From Xiphydria camelus (Eukaryota > Arthropoda > Insecta > Hymenoptera > Xiphydriidae), in NCBI GenBank assembly GCA_963678675.1, contig OY783199.1, positions 11,956,708 through 12,020,707 on the forward strand: 64,000 nt of DNA, given 5' to 3'. Both the position numbers and the translations under genes were made by a program. This document shows, piece after piece, positions 41,641 through 51,714 of the stretch; the first letter of the stretch is position 1, and each line of letters opens with the position of its first letter. Under the pieces are notes generated by a model. The model did no database searches, was not told the DNA's origin, and saw only the letters and a program-made list of their open reading frames with translations.

Positions 41641-42395
41641 GGGGCAAAGCGGGGATTGTCGATAATTCATATGCAGAACAGCGATATCTAACAAAAACAG
41701 TATAAACTTAGTTATCAAAATGCCCCGGTGTAGTTTTGGATGTTGCAGCTCAGTTTGACATTACATAGCGAAGTTATGGAACACGCCCTAGTTTTTTGGC
41801 CTTGATGTAAGAATCTTCTCTTATTACAACACAAGTAAGTAATGAAAGAATTTTTCTGCGCCGAAATTAGTTATATGGGGTATAGAGGGGCATAGCAGGG
41901 TGTTCAGTGTCAAAAGGAATATAGAAATTTCGACTCGGAAGCGTTTGTAGCTGTCGCCTTTATTTACGGTCGACCGCGGCGGAACTAATGCGCCAGGCGA
42001 GGTTTACCCGACTATGAGGGATATACGAACGTGTCGAATGGAAGTTTTACGACCTCCCCAATGGCATTGATGAATAAGGAGTCGCGCGGGAGTTTTCGTC
42101 GCAAGTGACGTTCTTACGGAGTTTTACTTCGCGTATAATGTTACGTTTTTTATAACCCTGACTTTATCAGTAGCAGCAGAAGACAAAGTAGAAAATATAC
42201 AGTGGATTGCAAGGGGTACGAGATCCCTGGTACCGTTTTAGGTTGTCGTAATTTTTCTTGGAAAATCTTTATTTTTTTTACCACTGTTTCTTGCTGTACT
42301 TTACCACAATTGGTCACTAGTTTCATTTCTGCTTGCAGTTTCGATCATTTTATGTTAGAAAATATAAGTATTCAGATACAATAATGATCTGAGCA
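41641..42395. other. Unassigned stretch
   Basis: A G-rich tract (GGGGAAAGTGGGGTAAGGTG) at 41612-41657, a GGGTGTTCAGTGTC phrase at 41900, and AT-rich sequence. No coding or repeat structure identified. Confidence 0.4.
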
Positions 42396-42397
42396 TA

Positions 42398-42640
42398 CCC
42401 AGGTAGAAATCTGTCCAGGTTGTGCAAGGTTGAACATTGTTACAAGATACGTTTTGCAAGGTTACGCTGCAAGGTTAATACAGGGTTGCTGCAAGCCTGT
42501 CTGTTCCTTGTATAGCCGAAACTGACCACTGCCCTGTACCATTAGCCTATTTCAAGCTTGCAATAACAGAGAGATACCAGGTTCGCGCGACAAGGTGAAT
42601 ACAAGGCGAATATAAGGTTGTGCCGGCAGCTTAGCGAATC
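42398..42640. repeat. Left terminus, CCCAGGTA family with CAAGGTT subrepeats
   Basis: TA followed by CCCAGGTAGAAATC, then CAAGGTT or variants at least six times in 220 bases. An inverse terminus (GATTTCTACTTGGG then TA) with the same inverse subrepeat (AACCTTG) is at 47640-47865. The two could be the ends of one 5.5-kb element or of two solo elements. Confidence 0.65.
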
Positions 42641-42969
42641 AGGGCCGCCTCTAGATGTTGAGACGTCTTCATGCTTAGCGCCCTTTTCTAGTTTCGGCGC
42701 CCCATGGCTAGTGCGCCTTCGTGCGCGCCTTCGTGCGTGGCACGAAATGGCCCCTCGTTAGACACGGCCCTACGCTTAGCGAATAGATGTCATAAAAATC
42801 CGCGGCGTGGCGTGCGTATCGCCTCAGCTGTCAGAGCCCTTAGATTGAGGTTAGCGTCAGTGGCGATCAGTTCGGTTCACGCGTGTTATTTTGATGTGAA
42901 ACATCTTATGCCGCGCTTCGGGGGTGAGACCGGCTGCTCGTGAAACGTCGCTGGAGTGGCTAAATACGC
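42641..42969. other. Unassigned GC-moderate stretch
   Basis: Contains GCGCCTTCGTGCGCGCCTTCGTGCGTGG, a short internal duplication. No domain readable in any frame. Confidence 0.4.
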
Positions 42970-42972
42970 TAA

Positions 42973-43113
42973 GGCCAGGCGAACGTTGAACATTGCCTCT
43001 ATATCTATATCTATTCTATATATATCTATTCTATATCTATTCTATATATAGATATAGAGGCAACGGTCAAGCTACGTCTCCTCACTGAACTGCGTCCCAA
43101 CGTTCGCCTGGCC
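42973..43113. mobile_element. PIF/Harbinger-type MITE, 141 bases, TAA target duplication
   Basis: TAA at 42970-42972 and 43114-43116 flank GGCCAGGCGAACGTTG and its exact inverse. The middle holds an ATCTATATCTATTC microsatellite-like palindrome. The right TAA is shared with the next element. Confidence 0.85.
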
Positions 43114-43116
43114 TAA

Positions 43117-43747
43117 ACCCCGCCGCACATTGAGAGGCAGGCGACGTAGGCGACGCAGGGCAGGGTAGGCGACGCAGGGTAGGAAAAAACGAATGCTACG
43201 CAGTGTGAGCGCATATTGGAAAGCAGTCCTGGCAGTTCTCAGTCCTGGCAGTTCTAGTTATGAAGTGTTGGCGTGCGAGTGCGAATAGAAAATAATATTA
43301 TTTGGACATAGAAAGAGCTTTTTTATTTTAATCAGGGCATTGTTTCTGGATAGTTCCGAGTCAGAGTCGGACGCAGAATTTAATTGCGTGGCTTCAAGGC
43401 ACATTTATTCATTTAATCGAAATTTCAACAAAAGATTCAGAAAGTTTATACTCTAAAGACTTGTTACAGTTGTTTATTTTCAAATTTAGAGTAAAATTTA
43501 CTGTGTTAGGTCTAATTCCGCTTAAATGATCAGCATTTCCCCACTCTCCCCTTCCGCTAAGCCAAAAACTGCTTCGCACGCGCGCAGGAAACTGTGTCCA
43601 GGAGACTGCGCCGCGTAGGCACAGTCCTGCACTACCCTACTCTGCGTCCCAATTCGCGCGGGTCTATTGAATTGTACAGGATACAGAAACCTGCACTGTC
43701 CTGCCCTGCGTCGCCTACGTCGCCTGCCTCTCAATGTGCGGCGGGGT
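43117..43747. mobile_element. PIF/Harbinger-type element, 631 bases, TAA target duplication
   Basis: TAA at 43114-43116 and 43748-43750 flank ACCCCGCCGCACATTGAGAG and its exact inverse. Subterminal GGCGACGCAGGGCAGGG repeats occur in both ends. Interior AT-rich, non-coding. The left target copy is the right target copy of the 141-base MITE, so one inserted at the edge of the other. Confidence 0.88.
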
Positions 43748-43867
43748 TAACTCGGGACGCACATCGGCTCTCTCCGCCACGACTCGATGGTCCCCTTTCA
43801 CCGAGCCCTAGCGTTACCACTTACTACTACATGCTCACTGTATCGGTGTACGCGAAGCAGTATTTAC

Positions 43868-43938
43868 CCTCATTAATGAAAGCATGAGGATTGATTGATC
43901 ATTGGTTAGCACGTTTAAAAATAACATTTAAATACCGT
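43868..43938. repeat. MITE family A, half copy
   Basis: AATGAAAGCATGAGGATTGA, CATTGGTTAGCACGTTTAAA and ATAACATTTAAA match one arm of the family; the other arm and terminus are missing and a hairpin element follows immediately. Confidence 0.7.
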
Positions 43939-44342
43939 TTGTATAGGAAAATTGTTAGATGTGAAACATCGAAATTCTTCTTTGTAGAAAGTATGCGATA
44001 GGAAGGATGGACCACGCATCCGTTGAAAGAATACGTGCGCCAGTGCACATTTGTATTTATGACTGTGATACCATTAAACAGTACGAACCGTTGTGTCGAA
44101 TTCCGTTTATCGCGAGACGGAGCAGCGACTGATGGCAGAGTTAAGAAAGAGTAAACTAAATGCGCTTTTTGAATTAGACACAACGGTTTGTACCGTTTAA
44201 TAGTATCACAGTCATAAATACAAATGCGCTCTGGCGCACGTGTTCTTTCGACGGACGCGTGGTCCATCCTTCCTATCGCATACTTTCTACAAAGAAGAAT
44301 TTCGATGTTTCACATCTAACAATTTTTCTATAAAAACTGTTT
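43939..44342. mobile_element. Long hairpin element, about 400 bases
   Basis: The arms TTAGATGTGAAACATCGAAA through ATAGGAAGGATGGACCACGC and ATTTATGACTGTGATAC are matched inverted from 44170 to 44335. The loop of about 90 bases is near 44100-44165. Pairing is nearly continuous for 150 bases. Non-coding. Confidence 0.85.
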
Positions 44343-45514
44343 TATATTATATGTTATTATACACACACGTATTTTTATCTACAACAAAGTATCTTACATC
44401 GATGCGGGCCTAAAGTTCATAGATAATAAGATAATGGCGATTAAATTTCCTTTCCTGGTGAATAAGTTTAGCCTCATATGTTTCTTTGACTTATCAAATA
44501 TCTATTTACAATCGTTATGTATTATAGATTGTACACACATACGTATTTTGGTTAAGAAGCCGTCAGTGTTTAATGTTAAAGTGCAAACGTGTCTTTAGTG
44601 CACGTTGAGTGTAAACGTTTTTTTAGTGCACGTTGAGTGTAAACGTGGGTTATTTGTGTCCAGCCTCACTTTCTTAAATGCGTTCCAAAAAATTTCAAAA
44701 GGATTCCTCTAGAAAAAAAATTCTAAAGGAGCAAACAGTATCGAATTGTTTAGATAACCATATACTTAACCATAACAAATTTACGTACTGCATCACGCAA
44801 ATGGTTAAAAATCGCGTGGACACGAATAACCCACGTTTACACGGAATGGGTTAAAACATTCGGGGCAAGATCTTCGGAATAAGGACCTACGAGCAGAAAA
44901 TAAGTATTATTCAGTTTCCTGCATAGAAAGGTAAGTATTAATAGCTAATTTCATGAAATTATCTGCAAAAAGCAGATAGATGAATAAGTTTCTTTATTAT
45001 CTCATATGCTTGTCTTTCATACAGTTGCAGATCCAGCGTTATCGATGCAGCCAGGACGGGAAAATTGCCCGGAGGAGGTACGCGAGGTTTAGGAAGGCCA
45101 GATATTCCATCAACTCGGAGGCGAAGTAACATGGAAAGGAGACCGCAGGCATTGGTCAGTGCGGCAGCTCAGCTATCGAGTAAGTAACGTCCCTGAGATT
45201 AATAGTAGGCAGTATTATATCGAATTCGTATTTCTTATAAGGAGTATTATTTCGAATTCGTATTTCAGATCAGACGAAGGGGCATGAGACCTGGTGCCAC
45301 ACAGGCTACGTCATAGGACCATGCAGAGCAATCCAGTCGTCACTGAAGATTTGACTCCACATCTCCCGAAGACTTCGGTAATTTTGGCGAATAACTCTCG
45401 ATATCTATAAAATTTTAGTCCACGCTAGCATACCTTTCTTGTACAGCGAAATGTAATGTACAGAAAAGTATTCCATCAATTTAGTCTAAAATCTCATAGA
45501 TTCTTAAGATAATA
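44343..45514. other. Unassigned stretch with duplicated phrases
   Basis: TTTAGTGCACGTTGAGTGTAAACGT occurs twice around 44598-44645, and an inverse ACCCACGTTTACAC lies at about 44830, making a loose hairpin. Exon-like splice signals (CAGTTGCAG at 45022, GAGTAAGT at 45179, TTTCAG at 45263) bound GC-richer blocks, but no frame across them is open or recognisable. The sequence 45430-45514 belongs to the tandem repeat described at 46509. Confidence 0.4.
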
Positions 45515-46495
45515 CCCAGGTAACAAACTAACGTGAAATTAACGTCATTTTTTGGTCAGATCTGGTCATAGACGACGTCAGTAAAAAACGTATAAATGAC
45601 GTTAAAAGTACGTTCGAAAGTCACATCCCACTGACGTCATTTAATGACGTCTTTCTAACGTTCTTTATGACGTGAAATATGACGTTTAATTTTAGCGATT
45701 TTCCAGGTAGCACACTAACGTCGAAATGACGGTTTTGGAAGGACAGCTCTGACGGCGGATAACGAAAAATATAACGTGATTGTGTAAAAAATGACGGCTC
45801 TGAAAGGTTAGGGCTGACGTATATCTTTTCATCGTGAGCGGTCACCCATCCAACTACTGTCCGCACTTTTTGCAGCTTAACTTCGTCGATCGGTCGGTGT
45901 TTTCGAGTCCTCATCTGCTGCACGCTCCTGTGGTATGTATTACTATTGGTGTTCACATGAAGTTTGATGAATAAATGTATGTTGCTTTTCCAATCAATAA
46001 GAAAGAGCTTAAATAAATAAGATTTTATAATTGTATTATTCTTTTCTCAACATTTTTCTAAATTTATGATTGCATCTTTTGATAAATATTCTTGCATAGA
46101 CGCAAATTGACATTAATAAATAAATAATTATATGAATGTTTATAGAAACGACCGCAATAAAAAAATCTTACTTTTATTTATTACAAAAAAAACGTACTGG
46201 TAAAATGGTACAGAGATATAAGAATCGAGAATTAAAGTAGACCACACTATACAAATATTTTTATATTATACATTATAAAAAAATATAAAAATATTCAATG
46301 TATATTGTATAATAAGTAGTTATTTTAAAATTTTATAACGACGTAAAAATAACGTCTTTTTAACGTCATATTTAAGGCGTCTTAAAGACGTTTCTTGAAT
46401 GACGACATTAAAACGTCATTTTTTTGGTAGAATGACGTCGCCGACGAAATATGCCCTAAAAGTGACGTCAAGTTTACGTCAGCTTGCTACCTGGG
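45515..46495. mobile_element. TA-flanked element with dense TGACGT motifs, 981 bases
   Basis: TA at 45513-45514 and 46496-46497 flank CCCAGGTAACAAACTAACGT and the diverged inverse ending GCTTGCTACCTGGG. Both subterminal 200-base regions are filled with TGACGT or its complement ACGTCA, at least a dozen in total, including full TGACGTCA palindromes near 45631 and 46464. The target is verified: tandem-repeat copies at about 46750 and 47100 carry the same sequence with a single TA (AAGATAATATTACTTCTGTT). The middle is AT-rich with no transposase. Another internal CCAGGTAGCACACTAACGTC phrase at 45703 suggests a nested or duplicated terminus. Confidence 0.88.
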
Positions 46496-46508
46496 TATTA
46501 CTTCTGTT

Positions 46509-47470
46509 GCCTGTAGTTTAATATATATATTTAACTTAACTTTTATTAAGTAATAATCAGGCCAAAAAACAACAAAAATCACTACACGTCTGACGTTTCG
46601 GTTCCTCTTCGAACCCTCTCCGGAGAGACAATGAAGGATTCGTTCGAAGAAGAACCGAAACGTCAGACATGCAGTGATTTTTGTTCTGTTTTAGCCTGAT
46701 TATTACCTAATAAAAGTTAAGTTAAATTTATATTAAACTACAGGCAACAGAAGTAATATTATCTTAAGAATCTATGAGATTTTAGACTAAATTGGTAGAA
46801 TACTTTTCCGTACATAATATTTCGCTGTACAAGAGAGGTATAGGTATTCAATTTCGATTGTTTAATAATATATGAGGTTAATTTAACTTAACTTTTATTA
46901 GGTAATAATCAGGTCAAAAAACAACAAAAATCACAACACGTCTGGCGCTTCGATTCCTCTCCGAACCCTCTCCGGAGACACAATGAAGGATTCATTCGAA
47001 GAAGAACCGAAACGTCAGACGTGCAGTGAATTTTGTTGTTTGTTGGCCTGATTATTACCTAATAAAAATTAAGTTAAATTATTATTAACTACAGGCGACA
47101 GAAGTAATATTATCTTAAGAATCTATGAGATTTTAGACTAAATTGGTAGAATACTTTTCCGTACATAATATTTCGCTGTACACACAAGAGAGGTATAGGT
47201 ATTCAATTTCGATTGTTTAATAATATATGAGGTTAATTTAACTTAACTTTTATTAGGTAATAATCAGGCCAAAAAACAAGAAAAATCACAACACGTCTGA
47301 CGCTTCGATTCCTCTCCGAACCCTCTTCGGAGACGCAATGAAGGATTCGTTCGAAGAGGAACCCAAACGTCAGAGGAGCAGTGATTTTTGTTGTCTTTTG
47401 GCCTGATTATAACCTAATAAAAGTTAAGTTAAATTAACCTCATAATATATTATTAAACAGTCGAATTTGA
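46509..47470. repeat. Tandem array of about 360-base units, each with a 200-base palindrome
   Basis: Units at about 46509-46875, 46876-47235 and 47236-47470. Each has AACTTAACTTTTATTA(A/G)GTAATAATCAGGCC, an inner GAACCGAAACGTCAGAC stem and the inverse outer arm. Units one and two continue with CAGAAGTAATATTATCTTAA. The flanks of the 981-base element are a fourth, interrupted copy. Small differences between units show they are old. Confidence 0.88.
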
Positions 47471-47639
47471 ATAAATCACCCGTCAAATTGACGGGGTTCC
47501 GTAAACCTAGTGATAGTAAAGTAGGAATAACAAAATTTTACTTGTCTTAGTATTATACATTATTTTTCTAAATTTGTAATGCTATCGCTACATATTGTAA
47601 CCCAATTTTAATTATCAATAAAATATAAAAATTGAATTC

Positions 47640-47865
47640 TAACCTCAAATGTTCTTCATTACCGACTCATTACCGACAACGCAACCTTGTCCCAAGCGCC
47701 ATAGTCTACCTTGAAACAAGCTTGCATAGCATAGGTACTGTCACAACATTGAAACGCGTAACGGATTTACCTTGCATCAGCCTTGTTTTGCAACCTTGCC
47801 GCAAGGTTCTACCTTGCAAGCTAACCTTGTAACAAGCTTAATTCGGGGTACGATTTCTACTTGGG
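47640..47865. repeat. Right terminus, CCCAGGTA family with AACCTTG subrepeats
   Basis: AACCTTG or TACCTTG occurs at least six times, and the segment ends GATTTCTACTTGGG followed by TA at 47866. It is the inverse counterpart of 42398-42640. The 66-residue frame here is a by-product of the subrepeats. Confidence 0.65.
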
Positions 47866-47867
47866 TA

Positions 47868-48685
47868 CTCCGTTCACTTTATAATCGAATTTATTTGTAA
47901 ACTACAGTCACAAAGGACGACTGTTTTTTCATAACCTGGTATATGTCATAGATTCCATTTATATGAAAAGTGATGAGTTTAACTAGATATTGCATTCAAG
48001 TTCGCAATTATAATGCTATTCATTGGTTTCTGGTAAACATACTTACAGGGGAGAGTTGGCTATATTATACCATTGCCTAAATCATATCACCACTGATATT
48101 TTATGAAACAGAGAAAGCACTATCTTTCATAGAAATTAAACGGTGATATGAATCCTACCACTACCTGAATCGTACTACCATTGATTTTTTTATGTAACAG
48201 AGCGATCTTATATTTTTATTTCAAAATATCAGTGGTGGTATGATTTAAGCAATTGACCATATCGACTGGTATGAGAGGAAAGCACGTAGCTTTTCACTAT
48301 CATTATAGTAGAACACCGTAACTTTTTGTTATGTAAGAAAAAGTCATAAGTCATATCGACGACAACAAGGACTTATGATATTTCCTCGCTAAGCAACAAG
48401 GTACAGTGGTGGCTAACTACTAAAGACCGTTTGATAGTTTGCTAAAAAAATCGATTGCCATTGCAGAAAAGCGATTTATGACGTGTGAAATTAATAATTA
48501 ATACACATTCGGTATATAGACTCTGCTAAGTAGATTTTGTTCTTAACTCATTAATAAACAGACATTTTTAACCATTTATAATACTACATCGATATTTACC
48601 CAGACAATTACTTATAAGACCAGGCTAATTTTTATAATAATTGATAACAAAGTATGAAATTTTTAATATAAAAATATTATATATT
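47868..48685. other. AT-rich stretch with a loose inverted repeat
   Basis: GCCTAAATCATATCACCACTGAT at about 48065 and ATCAGTGGTGGTATGATTTAAGC at about 48228 are inverse, enclosing about 140 bases with a second copy of the motif. No coding content. Confidence 0.5.
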
Positions 48686-48834
48686 AAGTGTACAAATAAG
48701 TTTTAGGACACTTTCATTCCGTGTCATAAAAGTAATTCAAAGTTACCGCTCACATATAACAGAGTGGCACTTGTTATGTAGTATCAAAACATAAGGGAGT
48801 GATAGATATAACCTTTAAATACTCTAAATAAAAC

Positions 48835-49574
48835 ATGCAAACCGATAAGCTCTTCATTAGACACTGCATTCACTATGAATTCCATCAAGTGTTAGGAAAG
48901 CATGTAAATTAATCTGTTCTGTTCTTGGGGACAACATTGTATCTAAAAGTACATGTAAGTATTGGTATAAGAGTTTTAAAAACGGTGATTTTGATGTTAG
49001 TGACCGTGAACGTACCGGGGTCCCTGTAAAGGTGGACGACCAGGAGCTGCAAGCGTTACTGGATGAAAACTCTTGTCAGACGGATAAAATAACTTTCAGA
49101 ACAGCTAGGAGTAGCTCAATAAACTATTTCCTATCGCTTAAAAGCAATGGGAAAGATTCGAAAAGGAACAAAGTGGGTGCCACACTCTTTGACTCAAGTA
49201 AATAAAAGTAGCCGTCTTGACATATGTTTTAATCTTTACAACAAGCAACAAAGAAAGTCTTTTTTGTGGAAAATTGTGACCGGCGACGTGGATTTATTTT
49301 GATAATCCGAAACGCTTATATTATTGGGTTGACCCATGCGAGTCGATGACATCGACGCCAAAGCGCAGTATTCACGTTAACAAAGTCATGTTGTGTATAT
49401 GGTGGGATATGAAAGGCGTACTCCATTATGAACTTCTTAAATTTGGCCATACAGTTACTGCCAATCGCTATCGTCAACAATTAATACGATTGAACCAAGA
49501 AATTGACCAAATGCGTTAATTTACTGGCAAAGGAAAACGTCCAGTAAAACTGCTCCATGACAACGCCAGGCCTC
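48835..49574 (+). pseudogene. Mariner transposase relic
   Basis: From ATG 48835, pieces in several frames give KLFIRHCIHYEFH, then STCKYWYKSFKNGDFDVSDR and VDDQELQALLDENSCQT, the N-terminal paired HTH of mariner proteins. The catalytic half reads KWVPHSLTQVNKSSRLDICF, IVTGD, YYWVDPCE, WDMKGVLHYELL and LLHDNARPHV. The first catalytic Asp (TGD) and the second (HDNARPH) are recognisable. At least four frameshifts or stops. The copy ends abruptly after the HDNARPH motif, where dispersed repeat D begins, so the last 60 or so residues and the right terminus are lost. The left terminus may be near 48686 (GTGTACAAATAAGTTTTAGG). Confidence 0.85.
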
Positions 49575-49599
49575 ATGTGGGTAGACCGGTCACGGATAC

Positions 49600-50090
49600 G
49601 TTAATATCTCTTATGCCGGGTTTATACGCTTGCCAAACCTCGACAAGCCATCGCAAATTCAAACGTGTGAATAGGGCGTTTGGCTTGGCTTGTGTAGGTT
49701 TGCTAGGACTTGTGGCCGGTCCGACCGAGTGTCGGTTTTTGTCGGTACCTTCACCCTTTGGACACGGACTCGGAAAGCCCCAGCGTCATCGGCTGTTCCA
49801 CCGACCTCCCCCCTAATAGCGAAATAGGGTGCAAGCATCGCCCACGCTATCCCCTCCGTCGACCAAACGTCGCTACGTTCCGAACTACATAAGCCAAGGG
49901 GCTCCGCTTGCCTTGTCTTGTTACTGTCAGTCATCAACGCGTCTTGTATCTCCTCAACTTGAATATATTTATATCAGTCTTATAATAAGTGCAGTGTCCA
50001 GTTGATTCGAAATAGATCCTTCGTTACCCGTTTCCGCACCTTTAAAGCAGAGTGGTTTAGCGTTCCTCTATAGCCGACCTGAACCGGCAT
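49600..50090 (+). repeat. Dispersed repeat D, contiguous copy
   Basis: This stretch matches, inverted, 4790-4936 and then 3480-3880, and begins at the truncation of the mariner relic. It contains GCTATCCCCTCCGTCGACCA, a TTGAATATATTTATATCAG block and CAGAGTGGTTTAGCG. It ends at the start codon of the MADF relic, which suggests it is the promoter and 5' part of a transposon gene. Confidence 0.65.
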
Positions 50091-50094
50091 AAAG

Positions 50095-50338
50095 ATGAAT
50101 AATTGGTCCAATGAGGATATTTTTAAATTCCTCGAATGCTACTAAGCAGAACCCTGCATTTGGGACCCGAGAAATAAGGACCACAAAGATAAAGTAAAAG
50201 TAGCTGATGCCTGGAGTCGTCTAAGTGAAATTGTAAAGAAACCTGTGAAGGAAATTAAAAACAAGAAAGAAATTCTCGTGGTGATGTTTCGTAAACATTT
50301 AAAGAGAAAATAAGATTCTATTCGTTCTGGCTCAGGTA
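50095..50338 (+). pseudogene. MADF-domain exon with two stops
   Basis: From ATG 50095 the frame reads MNNWSNEDIFKFLECY, a TAA, then AEPCIWDPRNKDHKDK, VADAWSRLSEIVKK and MFRKHLKRK, a TAA, and IRSGSG to a CAG/GTAAAA donor. This is the complete MADF domain: LI..Y...P.LWD, the AW..I helix and the LR..F..E...K helix, with the SGSG that often follows. The two stops are single-base changes in an otherwise clean domain, so decay is recent. MADF proteins bind DNA; here it is probably a transposon partner gene. It is unlike the relic at 36969 in sequence. Confidence 0.75.
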
Positions 50339-50750
50339 AAAATTTATTTACTTATGTAAATATGTAAAATAGATACTTAGCCCCCGCACACTACAGACTT
50401 TTTGGTCGGCCGACAGTTTAGTCTAATCGAGCTGCATCCTCGCACACTACGCAGATTAAACAGCCTGGTTGGTGGAGTATTGTTGATTACTATTGTTGAT
50501 TACTTATTTCGTTTTCTTTTCTACCCATCAGTATCGAAGTTTCACTTCTTCCGCGCGTGGCGGCCATGCGTTTTGGTTTTTTTATACAGTGCAGGGGTCG
50601 CTTCTCTGCTTCATGGATTAAGATTTCGACCGCATTTTCAGTAATTAACGACATAATACGGCACGTACGAACTATTGCCTGGTGTATATGCTAGAACGAA
50701 CTCAGTGCGTCGCCGATTGTAAAGTCGGCTAATGTGCGCACTTGTATACC
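50339..50750. other. Unassigned stretch with a partial palindromic element
   Basis: CGCACACTACAGACTTTTTGG and a related CGCACACTACGCAG at 50433 form a short direct repeat. TATCGAAGTTTCACTTCTTCCG at 50532 matches the arm of the element at 36038-36262. No gene. Confidence 0.45.
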
Positions 50751-51078
50751 TTTATACCGTATGTCCGCGATCATTTGAACCATAGGAAAATTGCGAGTTT
50801 TGCATGAGCACCCCTTTGGGTCTCCTCGTCCAATAGAATCACCGGAGAAGCGTGAATGCGCATGCGTAGTCATCCGCGAGTGTGGCGTCGTCAGCAAGTT
50901 CAGATCGATTATTTCGATAACCGATCTGAACTTGCTGACGACGCCACACTCGCGGATGACTACGCATGCGCATTCACGCTTCTCCGGTGATTCTATTGGA
51001 CAAGGAGACCCAAAGGGGTGCTCATGCAAAACTCGCAATTTTCCTATGGTTCAAATGATCGCGGACATACGGTACAAG
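50751..51078. mobile_element. Palindromic element, family C copy 2
   Basis: Almost perfect inverted arms of about 155 bases, outer ends TACCGTATGTCCGCGATCAT and inverse, centre around 50915 (GATCGATTATTTCGATAACCGATC). It is better preserved than the copy at 2555-2837. The two ORFs of about 100 residues across it, one on each strand, are the same sequence read from each arm and are rejected as genes. Confidence 0.92.
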
Positions 51079-51378
51079 GTATTTCCTCGATTAATTCAAG
51101 TCTAAAAGTTTCGGTCATGAGGACATAGATAAGTAGAGGGCGGTATACAGCGTTCTAGGAAAAGAAATGTAGTAGCGACTGTACTCCCACACAGGCTCAC
51201 TGTATGCATGGACGTACATCTACACATACGTAAAATAGCGCGAGTGAATGTGGTAACACCGTGATCATAGTCAGGTTATGCGACGATAATTTGTCGTTAC
51301 CCCGTGTACCCGTGTCGAAAACCACTACAGAACACTACAGAATATTTTCAACCACTACTGAAAACCTGAGTAGTGGCA

Positions 51379-51440
51379 CAATAGTGGTGAGCAGTGGTTC
51401 AATGATGGTCAGTAGTGGTTCAATGGTGGTGAGCAGTGAT
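51379..51440 (+). repeat. Short minisatellite, GTGGTTCAATGGTGGTGAGCA type
   Basis: Two to three units of about 24 bases: AGCAGTGGTTCAATGATGGT, CAGTAGTGGTTCAATGGTGG and a third, degenerate. They generate the VSSGSMMVSSGSM frame at 51261-51482, not a gene. Confidence 0.8.
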
Positions 51441-51456
51441 CCAAAAGTGATATTTA

Positions 51457-51500
51457 GGGCCGGTTTTACCAACACGGTATAAACGCGGTATAGCGCTATA
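51457..51500 (+). repeat. Harbinger-like left terminus
   Basis: TTA at 51454-51456 followed by GGGCCGGTTTTACCAACACG, which resembles GGGCCGGTATTATAAAGC of the Harbinger at 23425. The matching right terminus was not found, so the element's extent is unknown; the exons that follow may belong to it. Confidence 0.5.
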
Positions 51501-51714
51501 CTGAGAATATAACCAGTACGCAACCGTTTTACAAGTATGTTATAAGTCTGGAATAGCATAAACTTTGGAATAAATGCAGACATAACTTATCCGGCAGTTT
51601 CATCGTGGGATAAGCTATCTATCCTCTATATAACCTAACTTTTTGTTTGTGTCTATATTCTTCCATGACATAGTCATAACCTGATCGTTGTGATAAATTG
51701 TTATTAATTTTGAA

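Noticed and set aside
45022..45400. Exon-like blocks with acceptor and donor signals
   Set aside because: All frames across the blocks are interrupted and no domain is recognisable; recorded only as an unassigned stretch.
50691..51105. Two similar frames of about 110 residues on opposite strands
   Set aside because: They are the same sequence read from the two arms of a palindromic element.
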